64,000 nucleotides of DNA, taken from NCBI GenBank assembly GCA_012274445.1, contig JAAROD010000080.1, forward strand, positions 2,170,001 to 2,234,000, given 5' to 3'. Both the position numbers and the translations under genes were made by a program. The stretch comes from Sclerotiophoma versabilis. Lineage: Eukaryota; Ascomycota; Dothideomycetes; Pleosporales; Didymellaceae. Shown piece by piece: positions 52,804-64,000 of this stretch (positions within the stretch are counted from its first letter, which is position 1; the number at the start of each line of letters is the position of its first letter). Below the pieces are notes generated by a model, which saw only the letters and a program-made list of their open reading frames with translations, ran no database searches and was not told the DNA's origin.

Positions 52804-53690
52804 TCAGCTCTTCGCAACTTCTTCCACCAGTCCTTTCGCGTCGACTTTCTCCCGATCCGCCTCCACTTTGCCTTCGAAGCCGTTTTCCAGGATCTCGATG
52901 AGTTCGTCAAGCTTCTTCACCACGAGATCCGTGTGCTGGTGCTCAGCGAGGTGCTTGTTGACATCATTGACAAGCAATACCGTGGCTGCACCCGCGCGGA
53001 AGCCGGCAGTCATATCATCGATGGAGTCGCCTACCATGATCAGGCTGGCACCACCGCCTTCGTGCATCCATTGCTTCGCGATGTGCAGGATACCAGCAGG
53101 GTCTGGCTTTGGTGGACGGAATTCTCGTGTGATGATGGGACTAAACTTGGACGAAGGCAAGAAAGTAGTAAGGAGGTGCTCAACAGGCGCATCGAAGTTT
53201 CTTGTGCAGATCCCCTTCTTGAGGCCCCGTGAATCCAGGTAGTCCATCAGCTCAACAAGGCCGTTTTGTGGCTTCTGTTTCTTCATCGCAGTGCGCTCAA
53301 TGCTTCGAACCTTCTCTTGGGCTTCTTTCTGTTCAGCATCTGGCAAGGAGTAGATGTGATCCAAGATATCTGTCCCTTTGTCAATGCCGAGAGCAGATCT
53401 GAAGCTGTTAGTGGCAATCGCAACAGCAGGTGAGCGCACACAAACCGCATCTCGCCGAACATGTAATTCTGCGGCAGGCAGAGTGTTCCATCAACGTCGA
53501 AAACAATCCCCTTTAGGATAGGGCTTGTGTCCCCTTCTCTTTTCTTCGCTGGGTTGAGTGGTGCGAACCTGCGAGGCCGTACGGGAGGTGACATTATTGC
53601 CAATGTCCTGGTTGAAGTCCTCCAAAGGGGCAACTGCTTCTTGGAAAGCAATCTGAAATGGTTAGTCCCTCTTATGCTGATGGTATGCAT
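52804..53690 (-). CDS. HAD-superfamily hydrolase (phosphatase-like)
   Basis: Exons 53446-53690 and 52804-53398, intron 47 bp (GTTTGT..TTCAG; weak donor), 279 residues. Motif I DVDGT (IVFDVDGTLC), motif II Thr in ICTRN, motif III Lys in FRPPKPDP, and motif IV GDSIDD are all present, with a small helical cap between I and II. The N-terminus is basic and free of acids (KKQLPLWRTSTRTLAI), a possible mitochondrial presequence; an alternative start is ATG at 53594. Substrate unknown. Confidence 0.85.
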
Positions 53691-54904
53691 GATGTGTTGA
53701 TGCAGGATCGCGTTGTTGCAGCTATCATGAGTGGGTCCTATGCTAGTGCGGGGTACGTCATCGATGTTAGTCCAACACCACGGGTATCTCCAAAACACGA
53801 GGTAGTAGCGAGCATGCCGGTGAGCAAAGAATGGGAATCCCAATAAGAAACTTTCCACATACGTAACGCCGCTATCTACCCGTCTCAGAGGTGCCCTCTC
53901 TAGCCAGCCACGGCGTTAGAGTTTTGCATTCTGGCTTCCCTGTTTAAGGGCAGAAGCTGCATTGATTGTTTCAAATTGATTGATACCACATCTGGAGTGG
54001 AGCTCACCAGCCAGAATCTACAAGAACCCGAAGATGCCATCTGATAGGAGAAGACCAATACCAGAGGATGTAGGCATGCCGGTTGGCTCAAATTCTCATT
54101 CTGATGCCGGATAAACCTGTATTGCATGTTTGTTAAAACTTCGCCTTCAAAACTCGGCTTCCCGTCTGCCTTGTTAACTCCATGTCTCACAGTTGTTCTC
54201 CCTCATAGCAGTGCAGATGGCTGGAAGAGGCAGAAACAGCTCAATCTTAAAATGCAGTAACGAAGACCTCTATTGATTTGATATCAATTCCAACGGAAAA
54301 GAGAGCAATACGAGGATGCAATGTTGCTTCATATTCATAATCGCTCAGGCAGCCATATATATGCCTTGAGAGTCCCATCTGGTGATGGCTTGTTTCGAAT
54401 AGCCACTATCTTAAACTAAAGCGGTTCAGATTTCATATGCTCGTGCAAAGTGGCCCACCTCAAGCAGCGACGACGGTCATAAGTGTGTTGTACCGCACGA
54501 CCAGCAATCCTACAGTATTGAAAATTATGACACATGACTGTGGTCTCTCACAATGAATACGCCTGACTAATTGGTTGTCAGTAGGGACACGTAATCAGAG
54601 AAAGCAGTCAAATAACAAGTAATCAGCATGAAGAATCAATTAAATGCTCATGTGTCCATGCCCTGATTCCTTTGGGCCAATACACTATATCAGGTTTGGT
54701 CTTTCATACCTTCGCTTTCACGCTTTGGAGACAGCAAACAAATTGCAAGTGTCAGTCGCTGGAGGCGCTCTCAGCGGCAGGTCAAGATGACCCGGCTGGC
54801 CCAGTCGCGATTATTATGACATCAGGAACGCAGTTCTTTGGTACAATTGTTAGGATATAGCTACCACGCGACGCAGCATCGGCCTGGACTTTCACGCCAA
54901 CACG
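53691..54904. other. Intergenic
   Basis: 1.2 kb without a supported gene. Confidence 0.4.
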
Positions 54905-55366
54905 ATGACGAATCAGAACCTAGATCTCTTTTCTATACCGGACCATACTGCATCCCTAATCGAGGAACTTCCATTCACAATATTGATAACCCGGCTCCCT
55001 GTTCAGGATTACAACATCGTATTTCGGCGTTTGTTGTTTGTGCACGATTCAGTTCTGAGGATGCTTGAGAAGTTGAGCTTGCTTGACGTGCCTTTGCAGT
55101 CTTTGAAGCCACATGCCACGCAAGACGCTACCTTGGAGCGTCGGTACCAAGTCGGTTGTCACGACAACATTGAGAGCACTCCAGCCGCTCTCCAGAATGT
55201 ATCAGAGCTTTCAATCCCTGGGATTCAGAGCAACTCGAACGCGTCCCTAAAGACTGTGTGTCGCACAACTTTTCAAGACGTTCATATGTCGGTCGGCATG
55301 GATATGGTGTCCCAATTGTCGGTCGATGCGGAGCGTGAACATGCGCGGAAGTTTATAAGAGATTGA
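54905..55366 (+). CDS. Doubtful hypothetical protein
   Basis: 153-codon frame from ATG 54905, hydrophilic except for TILITRLPVQDYNIVFRRLLFV. No known motif. Coding-like sequence does not continue clearly beyond the stop, so it may be a small gene, a decayed gene or chance. Confidence 0.25.
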   Translation: MTNQNLDLFSIPDHTASLIEELPFTILITRLPVQDYNIVFRRLLFVHDSVLRMLEKLSLLDVPLQSLKPHATQDATLERRYQVGCHDNIESTPAALQNVSELSIPGIQSNSNASLKTVCRTTFQDVHMSVGMDMVSQLSVDAEREHARKFIRD

Positions 55367-56981
55367 CTGGGCCCGTCTACAGAATGTAAGCTTGTCGAAT
55401 ACAAGCAGTCCTTGAAGATGCCGTACACCAGTGCGGACCTGATGATTTATGAAAGCCATGTGCTTTTGGCTTACGCGTACAGGCTGTATCGACGATGTAT
55501 TACTCCTTACTGCTATAGGGTTGTTATCAGCGTCCCTTGGCGACGCAATGAACAGATCGAGAGATGTTCATGCAGCTCTAGAGCCTTTAATGACTGATGA
55601 ACATTCGAAGGTTTTTCGCATGAAGGTTTCCAACTCGTTTGGTGCGCGGTATGGTTAGCTCGATGTCTCATGGATGTTCAAGAGATGTCCTCAAGAGCAG
55701 GATCAAGGTCTGAGAGAGGAGACAGCTCATACAGCAGAGGTGCTATTGAGAAACTGAGTGGCTTGGGCACTTTTCGTTGAGACTCTGTCGAAAGGGGGAT
55801 TCACGGTTCGAACGCCAACAGACTTTGGCGTGCAAAGGTTTCGAGTCAGGCGAGGAACAAGCATTGCAAATTCTCCGGAAGCGAAGGGGGTCTGACGCCT
55901 ACATAACGATGAAGTGGTCGCCTATTCGTGCGAATCCACGTGGCCGATATTCCAGACTGCAAGTCGCAATCTGTTCGGATACCGGCTTGAAGAAATGGAC
56001 TGAGGCTACATGGTGAGACAGATGGAGATTCAATAAATACCGTAAACATTCAATTTAATCGCTGCCAGCTAGCAGGGGACCGAACGCGGGGAAACCGATC
56101 AAAGCTGTGTGTTTCGCTTTGATTGCACATAACTAACTGGTCAGATTCTTCCGCTTCATCTCGTACCTCCTATCTTTCGGTCATCAAATCGGAATTTTTA
56201 ATTATGGTAGATGAACGGCGATGCGTGCCAGTGGAGTTGGGTGTGGGGTGCAGATTCAAAGGTTAGCTTGTGTGGCGTGTCGCCAGTCGGCATCTTCCCT
56301 TTCCAAGTCTAGTTTCATATGCCCGCCATCCTCGTTCCGCTTTCGTTCCCGGCACTACCACCTAGTATCTCTGTGACATCTGTCGCCTTTCGCATAAGCA
56401 CCATCGATGCACAAACGTTCCATCAATCAGAAAGCTTTCTTATCTCCGGGAGCTACCTCGCGTGCTCGTCAAGAGCCAACACGAGGCGTTTGGGAACCAA
56501 CCCGCCACACGCTTAGACCCACGCGGAACGCAAGCGTTTCGTTTCACCATTGCTCGTGCAAATTGACCCGACATGGATCACATGGCCTGTTTGAGGGCCA
56601 ACGGCACGAGGTATGCCGGGAAAAAAGCTTGTCTCCAATGCCAATGTTCCTGTTGATGTGGCTGCGTGGCGTCAGTCTTTTCACAACGACTGCTGATCGC
56701 AACAGTGAAGTCACAGAGTGCTCGCTTTCTTTTTGGATACTTGTGCAATGCCACAAGATCAACATACCGCTCTGTTAGTCGCGGAGAATTAGCTTCTGTA
56801 GCCTTGCTGTCAAGTCTGTCGACATTGGCGCCACTCGCTTAGATCCCTCATTTCCACAACCGCCCTTAATCTACTGTAAGAACAAGCCTAGCCAAGATCG
56901 ACAAGCCTCGGTCGTACCCACTCGGCATCATGCTTCTGGATGCTTCACGGTTACTTCGGTATGATGAACAATGAGTACTGC
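55367..56981. other. Intergenic
   Basis: 1.6 kb, mostly upstream region of the polygalacturonase gene. A GGTTCGAAC at about 55806 is not part of a tRNA fold. Confidence 0.4.
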
Positions 56982-56989
56982 TATAAGTA
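56982..56989 (+). promoter_or_regulatory. TATA box of the polygalacturonase gene
   Basis: TATAAGTA 122 bp before the ATG at 57111, followed by a CT/CA-rich leader without an upstream ATG from about 57000. Confidence 0.5.
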
Positions 56990-57110
56990 CTCCCGGTTGA
57001 CGCCTCTTTAACATCATCATCCAACCAGTCGATCATCGCATTCGCTCTTTCACATTCATTCACTTCTTCAGTCACTGTTCCATTCACTTATCCAATTCAC
57101 CAACAACAAA

Positions 57111-58205
57111 ATGGTTGCCATCAAGTCTTCTCTCCTCCTCGGCGCTGGCGCGCTTGTGTCTGCTGTTCCTACGGGCCTGGAAGCTCGTGCCGGCTGCACC
57201 TTCACGGATGCTGCCTCCGCCATCAAGGGCAAGGCCTCTTGCACAAACATCGTCCTGAACAACATCGCTGTCCCCGCCGGTATTCCCCTTGACCTTACCG
57301 GCCTCAAGGCGGGAACCACCGTTACCTTCCAGGGTACTACCACCTTCGGCTACAAGGAATGGGAGGGTCCCCTCATCTCTGTCTCCGGTAGCAAGATCAC
57401 CGTCAACGGTGCTGCCGGCCACGTTATCGACTGCGGCGGTGCTAAGTGGTGGGATGGCAAGGGTAGCAACGGCGGCAAGAAGAAGCCCAAGTTCTTCTTC
57501 GCCCACTCCATGACATCGTCGAGCATCAACAAGTTGAACGTCAAGAACACCCCTGTTCAGGCTTTCTCGATCAACGGTGCCACTGACCTCACCCTCGACA
57601 GCATCACCATCGACAACAGTGCTGGCGATGTCGCCAACGGTGGCCACAACACTGATGCTTTCGATGTCGGCAGCTCCACTGGCGTCACTATCTCCAACGC
57701 CAACGTCAAGAACCAGGATGACTGCCTTGCCATCAACTCTGGCTCCAACATCCACTTCACCGGTGGTACCTGCTCCGGTGGCCACGGTCTGTCTATTGGC
57801 TCCGTCGGCGGCCGCTCCGACAACACCGTCAAGAACGTTGTGATCGAGAACTCTAAGATCATCAACTCTGACAACGGTGTCCGCATTAAGACTATCTCTG
57901 GCGCTACTGGTTCCGTCTCCGGCATCACCTACAAGAACATCTCCCTCACCAACATCGCCAAGTACGGTATCGTCATCGAGCAGGACTACCAGAACGGCTC
58001 TCCCACAGGTACCCCCACCACTGGTGTCCCGATCACTGGCCTCACAGTCTCCGGCGTCACTGGTACCATGTCTGGCAAGGGTGTTGAGACCTACATCCTC
58101 TGCGGTAAGGGCTCTTGCTCCGGCTGGACCTGGACCGGCAACAAGATCACCGGCGGAGTCAAGAGCAACAAGTGCCAGAACATCCCAGCCGGCGCTTCTT
58201 GCTAA
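57111..58205 (+). CDS. Endopolygalacturonase, GH28 family
   Basis: Secreted pectinase that hydrolyses alpha-1,4-galacturonan inside the chain. Single exon, 364 residues. Signal peptide and short pro-piece (MVAIKSSLLLGAGALVSAVP ... EAR) precede the right-handed beta-helix. All four family motifs are present: N180-T-D182, D203-D204, G-H225-G and R258-I-K260. Cysteines at 29, 44, 108 and the C-terminal pairs match the fungal disulphides. Codon use is strongly C-ending, a mark of high expression, and creates a long empty antisense frame. Confidence 0.96.
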   Translation: MVAIKSSLLLGAGALVSAVPTGLEARAGCTFTDAASAIKGKASCTNIVLNNIAVPAGIPLDLTGLKAGTTVTFQGTTTFGYKEWEGPLISVSGSKITVNGAAGHVIDCGGAKWWDGKGSNGGKKKPKFFFAHSMTSSSINKLNVKNTPVQAFSINGATDLTLDSITIDNSAGDVANGGHNTDAFDVGSSTGVTISNANVKNQDDCLAINSGSNIHFTGGTCSGGHGLSIGSVGGRSDNTVKNVVIENSKIINSDNGVRIKTISGATGSVSGITYKNISLTNIAKYGIVIEQDYQNGSPTGTPTTGVPITGLTVSGVTGTMSGKGVETYILCGKGSCSGWTWTGNKITGGVKSNKCQNIPAGASC

Positions 58206-59730
58206 ACGTCTTAGCCCCATAACATTTTTATCTTCCTTCAGCTGGATGATGGAAGCAGGCCTGTTTTCATGGCTTGATTCGCCATTTCCTTTCTTTTAAG
58301 TCTTTCGACCTTCTGTATATACTTCCGAATGCTATCTGCCTTGACTGGCATCATTAAATCCATGTTCCGCTCGTTGCTGTGATTCTTTGTTCCAAAGCCA
58401 TGTACTGCCATATCGAATGGTCTACCGACACCCTCAAGAGACGTAGCTGGACAGCCTGCAGACGACCGATTAACTGACATGTTCTGTAGCATCCATACCT
58501 GCAGACCACAGCCACAGCGCAGTAATTCGTCCCCATTTGTGCAATTTCCATAATGTCTTAGTCGCACGAAAACGACTGGTAGCCGCAACGCCTCAAAACC
58601 CTAAGGGGTCCTGTTCTTCCAGCCAGTTGCCCCTGGATCCAGATACAGCACTACACGCTTTCTCGAAGGGAAGCGTACAAGTCTGCCCTTGATCGTCCAA
58701 AAATCGCTACAGTTTCATCCTTAGAGCTTGTAGGTTGAACGAACCTTGGCACTTTTCAAGGCTTTCAGGAGGCATAGATGGCGGCACGCATGGCAAGCGT
58801 TGCATGTCTCGTGACTCAGGAGCGGACGGCTCAGCAGACTAAGTAACAGTATGATGACAATTTGCAAGATTGGACCGAACTGTTTTGGGAAGTCAATGCT
58901 GACAAATTCATAATTGAGATGCTCGCGAGAGAGGATGGTTTGTTTAGTTCACACGAGTCCGGAAAAGGTATGTGCGCTATTCTGACGTGACAATGCCAGG
59001 CGGTACGCAGCACAAGCTTGAGCTGTTTGGTCAATAACCGACATTATGAACGGAATCCTTTACTCATGAGTCTACGTTGACTTGTTCTCCTTCATTCCTA
59101 TACAGCAGTTGCTAGCTGTTGGCATACGGGGAGGTCCGTGCCGGCAGCTAGCGTGAAGAGTCCCGGGGGGCGCACGTTTCACCAGCTATCATTGACTTGC
59201 ATTAGCGACTTTCGACACGGAGCACATGCTGCAGTAGCTCCGTTCTGCACAGAGTGCCATATGGGTCGTGGATCGGATATAGTGTTCGCATTGGTATGAT
59301 ATATCCGCTGGGACTGTAGAAACTCGGTACTCAGGCGTATAGAAAAAAATCTTATCTGTGTGAAATCATAGTCTTCTTCTTAGATCTTTTGTTAACCATG
59401 CTCGCTAAGCTTCTCTCTTACTACACCTTCTATTCTGCGAAGTTCTTGCGTTCTTGAGGAACAAGAGTGGAGAAACTGCTAAATCTCGCCGTTTTACTCT
59501 CAGATCAGCAACCACAGATATTGCGAGCAGGGGGGAGGGGAGCTAGCTACTAGCCAGACAGCGTCGGTCCTTCTACCCTACCCCGCCCTACCCCACAGGA
59601 AGCTACCGTATGATGATATACACCAGAATGCCCGCAAGGACTGAGTCCTTCCATGCTGATCTCTGGTACAATATATCCGGATTGAGCGTATGAATATTAT
59701 GCGGTTGCTGATCCATAGTGGTGAGAGGAA
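58206..59730. other. Intergenic
   Basis: 1.5 kb, 3' flank of the GH28 gene followed by non-coding sequence. No gene recognised. Confidence 0.4.
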
Positions 59731-61240
59731 ATGTCCTCACATGATCCTTTCAAGACTACAGGCCTGGTCTTACAGCTAGCTTGCGCACGACGCGCCAATG
59801 AACTGGACATACCTACCCTAGATAATCTTTGTAATCTTCCCGTTTACGTGAAAAGGAGTTGTGGGGCGTTCTCAACCAGTAAGACGCGTGGCTGCCTCAT
59901 TTTGCTAGCTATTACCGTGTCATTGAATGCACAACAACGCGCAAAATCGTTTCATGGGAGGAGGTTGCCAACCAGAAAGAATATGTGACCTTTAGTTATG
60001 TCTTGGGTAGATCAAACCAACGTATCGTGCTCCAAGAATGTGACATTCGTTCCTCTGTTCCTCGTACGATTGAGGACGTCCTTCTTCTGATGACAAAACT
60101 CGGTTACTAGTATCTTTGGATAGACCGATATTGCATCACTCAGGGCGACACCACGAGCAGGCAAATTCAGATACAGAGTGTTGGTATAATCTACCAGTAT
60201 TTCGTCCACACAGTAATTTTAGCGGCGGGGACGAAAACTTGTTGTACCACTATCCAGGTGCATTTCCAGTGTAGTACTATGCATTGCCTCGAGAGTATAC
60301 AAGGACCGCTAGAGATCTTGAATACGCATAGAACTATTCGGATGCGGAATGGCATCAATCTGCCTCAGGCTTTTCCTCTCCGTGAGCTCGGGAAAAGCCC
60401 GTTTGATCTTGAGAACCGGCTCAATAAGTTCCTCAAACGGTTTCTTAAGATTTAGAACGATGTCTAAAATGCATTCAAAGTGTCTTAGCTGCTTTTGAAC
60501 GGACAATCCCAGCCCAAAGTTTAGAGTCTCTGTAGGATCCCAATATGGATTCCTGGTTTGCTTTTGAGTGACCTGGATGCCTTTGTGCTGGGCCTAGCAT
60601 GGTCAACTTCTAACGATCTCTCTAGAAATGACCTTTACTTGAAGCGGCGTACAAAGCCTCCCAATGGCTAGGATGGGATCTTCAAAAGCTCATTTTTACA
60701 TGGCTTTCTACTACCGGATTAGAAGTTATACTAGTCGCAGGGCAGTTGCGCATGCCAGCATGGAACTCGCCGATGGAGTCGTGCTCCCATGGAATCAAGC
60801 TAAGAATGTTATACTCACTCGGGACAAGCTGGCATTAACACCCATATTCCTCCACATGCATGGTACTGCTTTCGACGTACACATATGTACGGACGCTAGC
60901 ATTGTAGGTGATGATGTGGGCTGCGTTATTGAGCAGATCAGGGTGCTTTATTTTGAACAGCAGGATTCTGAAAAACCACGTGGTGAACTCTTTGCCCGAC
61001 AAGTCCGAGCTGCTTAGCCGTCAAAGCACACTATCGATTGTTTGACCAAACTTACATTACTTGTTCATCAATGGGATGAAGAGGTACACATCCTAAGACT
61101 ATATCAACCGGAAGATTCTTCGTGCTTCAAGCTCATATATTACATCTCGCTCCTCATGCAGCTCTGGGCTTTCGCAAATGAGTTTTCATTCCCTGTCGAA
61201 TTGAGGGACTGGGTACAACAGGAAGTCCGTATAGGATAGT
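59731..61240 (+). pseudogene. Second decayed HET-domain gene
   Basis: A + strand frame from about 59955 reads YVTFSYVLG (canonical SYVWG), then VPRTIEDVLLL, then a TAG at 60108-60110, then YLWIDRYCI with Q-G-D (canonical WIDxxCIxQ), then QSVGIIYQYFVHTVILAAG: the order and spacing of the HET domain N-terminal half. The TAG could come from CAG by one C-to-T change. Downstream, to about 61240, only scattered open pieces remain (such as 60664-61017), with many stops. This relic keeps the half of the domain that the relic at 843-2235 lacks. Confidence 0.75.
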
Positions 61241-62098
61241 GGTGAGTTATGTTGAGAATCGAAGAAAAGGAAGTACGGATGCTGAGAAAAGCACACCTTA
61301 CTCTCTCAGGCGGCAGAACAAGGTAATGTATGAGTTAGGAAGGTTTCAAAGTCACATTTCCAGTTGGAAACATGTCTCGATTCCTTGCAGATGAGGTTTA
61401 TCGTATCCTTAATACACAATCCAGTTGTAGTAAAGTCACTGGAAAGATAGTTTAATAGTCGCAGCAGCTTTGTGACCTGTAATATGGTTCAGAGCGCCAT
61501 CGTTAGTCTCTGTGCTTTTCTTACATACCAAGAGTCTCTCACGTTTCCACTTTAGACTTCGCAGCGTGGGGTATCTCGGAGATGTGAAAAAAGTATGCAA
61601 GCAAATATACAGCGAGTATTCGTGAATCCAGAAAGCAGATATTCGGTATTTCTGGTGGCAGCTGCCCCTATCATCATGGGCTTTGTCAGTTAGGTTAGTA
61701 TTGGCCATGCAACAAGTCACGCCAATCATACCGTAGCCCTTCATCTGTCCATAGCCTCCACTGAGGTGTTGATTGGAAGTCAGATTTCCTCCCAAGTGTG
61801 CGGAAGTTTGCATACTCTGAAATGTGGTCACCGACAAACTTGTGGGTGAGACGCATGCCGCGATTGAGCATAATCAGAGCATCAAGCGAGGAGGAAGATA
61901 TAACATATGAACAAAAGATCCGAGGGCAAGGTATTGTAGTGCAAAGTAGTAAAGTTCGATCAAGGCTGAAGAATCCGCCAATGCAGAGTAATCGTGGCTC
62001 ACCAACGCAATTGCATCAGCATTGTGAGAAATCTTACACTATGGTACTTGCTTCTACAATGCCTTCTGACTCTATCGATACCTTCTAGAAGATGGTTT
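61241..62098. other. Intergenic
   Basis: Between the HET relic and the transporter 3' end; no supported feature. Confidence 0.4.
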
Positions 62099-63401
62099 CT
62101 ACTGCTTCTTTCCCTCTGCCAACAGCTTAGCCTTCGCCTTCTTCTTCTTCTCGATCTGCCCGTATGCAGCCTCCGCTCCAATGCCGCCAAACACCAATCC
62201 AACGCCAACCCACTGCATACCCGTCACTGTATGTCCGAACAAGAACACGCTCGTCAACATCGTCAGCATCTTCCTGGTGACTGTCACCGTCACAAGGAGA
62301 AGCGAGCTAAAGTGGGCCAGCGTAGTGTAGATGAAGATCTGGCCAACCGCACCGCAGGCCGCAAACCCAAGAACGTCCCAGCCGACGGAAGGGTAGGTAG
62401 TGACGAAAGCCAGCGCGTCGATGAGTTCGCCGTTGCCCGTGGGCGACAGTCCGATGTACGAGCCAAGGGGCGTGCCAGCGATGTAGGGTGAGACGAGGAG
62501 GTAGCTTGTTGTGAGCGCGGTGGACATGATGTTCATAGCGCACATCATCTGGGGTCCGCTGAAGCCCCTGTATTTGGTGAAGATGCTGTCCTGGACCGTG
62601 TTCGTCAAGCCATCAAAGAGTAGGTTAACACCGAGGAGAAAGAGACCGAGGGTCTTGGATGCGTCGGCACTGACGCTCTTCTTCGCTGCTTTCTTGGCAG
62701 TGGACGGGTTGTAGAGTGTAAACATCGATACGCCGAGGGTGACACAGGCGATGACTGCGTATTTGTAGAGTGGGTATCTCTTCTGGAAAAGTGTGATGTG
62801 GAGAGCCATGACGGGGAGGAGCTTGCAGCTCTTGGCCAAGGTAAACGTGACATAATCGATATGTTTGAGACTGGCATATCCGAAAGGCGAGGCAAGGGAG
62901 GATGTGATTGCGACGAGAAGTAGCGGAAGCAGGATCTGCTTTGAGGGAAAGACGGGCGGTACACGGCGTGCGCCAGTGGTCTTGTTGCGAGGAGCGGAGA
63001 AGAACAGGTAGACAAGACCGGTAATGGCGGCGAACGCGGACTGAACGGTGTTGAGAAAGACGGGATATGTGAAGCGTGCATTCGAGGGACCGTGAGTCGT
63101 GGTCGTCAGACGTTCCTGGAGGTACGCCCAGCTCAGGCTGTCTACATGTTAGCTTCTATCCTCGTTTCTTGTGGCAGGACCAGGTTATAGGCTTAACACA
63201 CAAGCTAGCATATATTCCTCCAACACAGATGACCAGCAACAGGTAGCCCCCCTTCTTCTCCTCAGCTGGGTTTCGCGCAGCCAAGTCGACCTGTTCCTCA
63301 ATCTTCTTCTCGATAGAGTGAACCGCATCAGAGAGCTGGTGTGACTGTCCATTGGCCTGCTTCTTTGCCTCAGAAGCTGTGCGCTTCACTGGTGCAGCCA
63401 T
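62099..63401 (-). CDS. HUT1: Nucleotide-sugar transporter, HUT1/SLC35B1 type
   Basis: An ER/Golgi membrane carrier of the UDP-galactose transporter-homologue group (SLC35B1 relatives are also linked to ER nucleotide exchange). Exons 63202-63401 and 62099-63137; intron 64 bp (GTGTGT..ACAG); 412 residues. After a hydrophilic start of about 50 residues come about ten membrane helices. GGIYASFLSWAYLQERLTTT is the family N-terminal signature; other hallmarks are FGYASLKHIDYVTFTLAKSCKLLPVM and VTVTRKMLTMLTSVFLFGH. The C-terminus is Lys-rich (EKKKKAKAKLLAEGKKQ), consistent with ER retrieval. Confidence 0.93.
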
Positions 63402-64000
63402 GGTGGAATAGGATGTCGATATGCGCAATCGGCCACTATTCAAGACCGGCGATGTGAACGCAAGGCGCGTGTTTCGTTTCAATGGACGATACAAGGAGTG
63501 TGGTGCGCTTTTCGGGGCGCAAAAGTTTTACCAGATGCTTTGCAAGGAAGGAAGACAAAAAGTAAGGAGTGACAAGTGGCCCTTGGTTCAGTAAATTGGT
63601 GACGTCTAATTGTCCAATGTTAAAGGTGGCATCAAGCTCCGGGAACGCTAATGCACGTGGAACCTCCAGATCCTAAAATTACGATCGGAACCTCGGAACG
63701 CGTGGTTCGGAACGAGCAGTTGTCAGCGTCAGAAGGTTTGCAAGGCTGCCCTCCCCACCTCGACGACTTGGGTTCGCGACAGAAGTAACCAAGCACCACA
63801 TGCGCGCGTCTTGAGTTTGCAGGCGCCGTGGAACATCTGGTCACCGCTTTGATGACGCTTCTTTTGTTGTGTCCATGTTTTCCAGACTGGCTGAACGGCT
63901 GCATCGACACTGTAGCGTTCTGTGCGTGACGAAACAGACATGTCAAGGAAGCGTAGCGGTGCCTTCCCTGCACTTCCGTCGAACTCTCCGACCAGCCAAC
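63402..64000. other. Intergenic at right edge
   Basis: Upstream region of the transporter gene; no gene supported up to the window end. Confidence 0.4.

Noticed and set aside
57084..58220. 378-codon antisense frame over the polygalacturonase gene
   Set aside because: It mirrors the GH28 codon bias (C at third positions); composition is Gly/Val/Asp-rich without any motif.
1..64000. Secondary-metabolite cluster, CRISPR array, rRNA or telomere repeats
   Set aside because: No PKS/NRPS/terpene core, no spaced direct repeats, no rRNA or TTAGGG arrays seen.

Overview
This is nuclear DNA of a filamentous ascomycete. Introns are short (about 45-140 bp, GT-AG with CTAAC-like branch points), there are fungus-specific families (HET, Zn2Cys6, AA9, claudin-like membrane protein), and one block has been wrecked by C-to-T / G-to-A changes of the RIP (repeat-induced point mutation) kind. 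The mix of plant cell-wall enzymes, secreted proteases and chromovirus elements suits a plant-associated Dothideomycete (Pleosporales-like), but the sequence alone does not fix the species.

Left part (1-17.8 kb), accessory DNA: a truncated gene end, a decayed HET-domain gene, an old solo LTR, an F-box-like gene, then a nested transposon block. A RIP-ruined pogo/Fot1-type DNA transposon (4423-13548, 35-bp inverted repeats, TA target duplication) was entered by a young, apparently intact Ty3/gypsy chromovirus (5989-12974, two 501-bp LTRs, 5-bp duplication GCGCG). The chromovirus is coded on the minus strand. It shows a textbook U UUU UUA gag-pol frameshift site, a plausible self-priming primer site, three W-x2-C-x4-C-x2-H modules at the end of Gag, and an extra antisense ORF with Zn2Cys6-like cysteine spacing. 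The genes right of the block carry CAA-to-TAA and CAG-to-TAG type nonsense codons, as if RIP had leaked outwards.

Middle and right (18-58 kb), mostly ordinary genes: AA9 lytic polysaccharide monooxygenase, GT28/UGT-type glycosyltransferase, short-chain dehydrogenase divergent from phosphoserine phosphatase, a lysine-rich hypothetical protein, PL4 rhamnogalacturonan lyase, claudin-like membrane protein, GT34 mannosyl/galactosyltransferase, Zn2Cys6 regulator, F-box-like protein, serine racemase/threonine dehydratase-like enzyme, S10 carboxypeptidase, S53 sedolisin, HAD hydrolase, GH28 endopolygalacturonase. Right end (58-64 kb): a second decayed HET gene and a HUT1-type nucleotide-sugar transporter. 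AA9, PL4, GH28, S10 and S53 products are predicted to be secreted or vacuolar and would act together on plant cell wall and protein. They do not form one operon-like or co-oriented cluster.

Exon borders were read by eye from splice motifs and frame. Every multi-exon CDS model given adds up to a whole number of codons.
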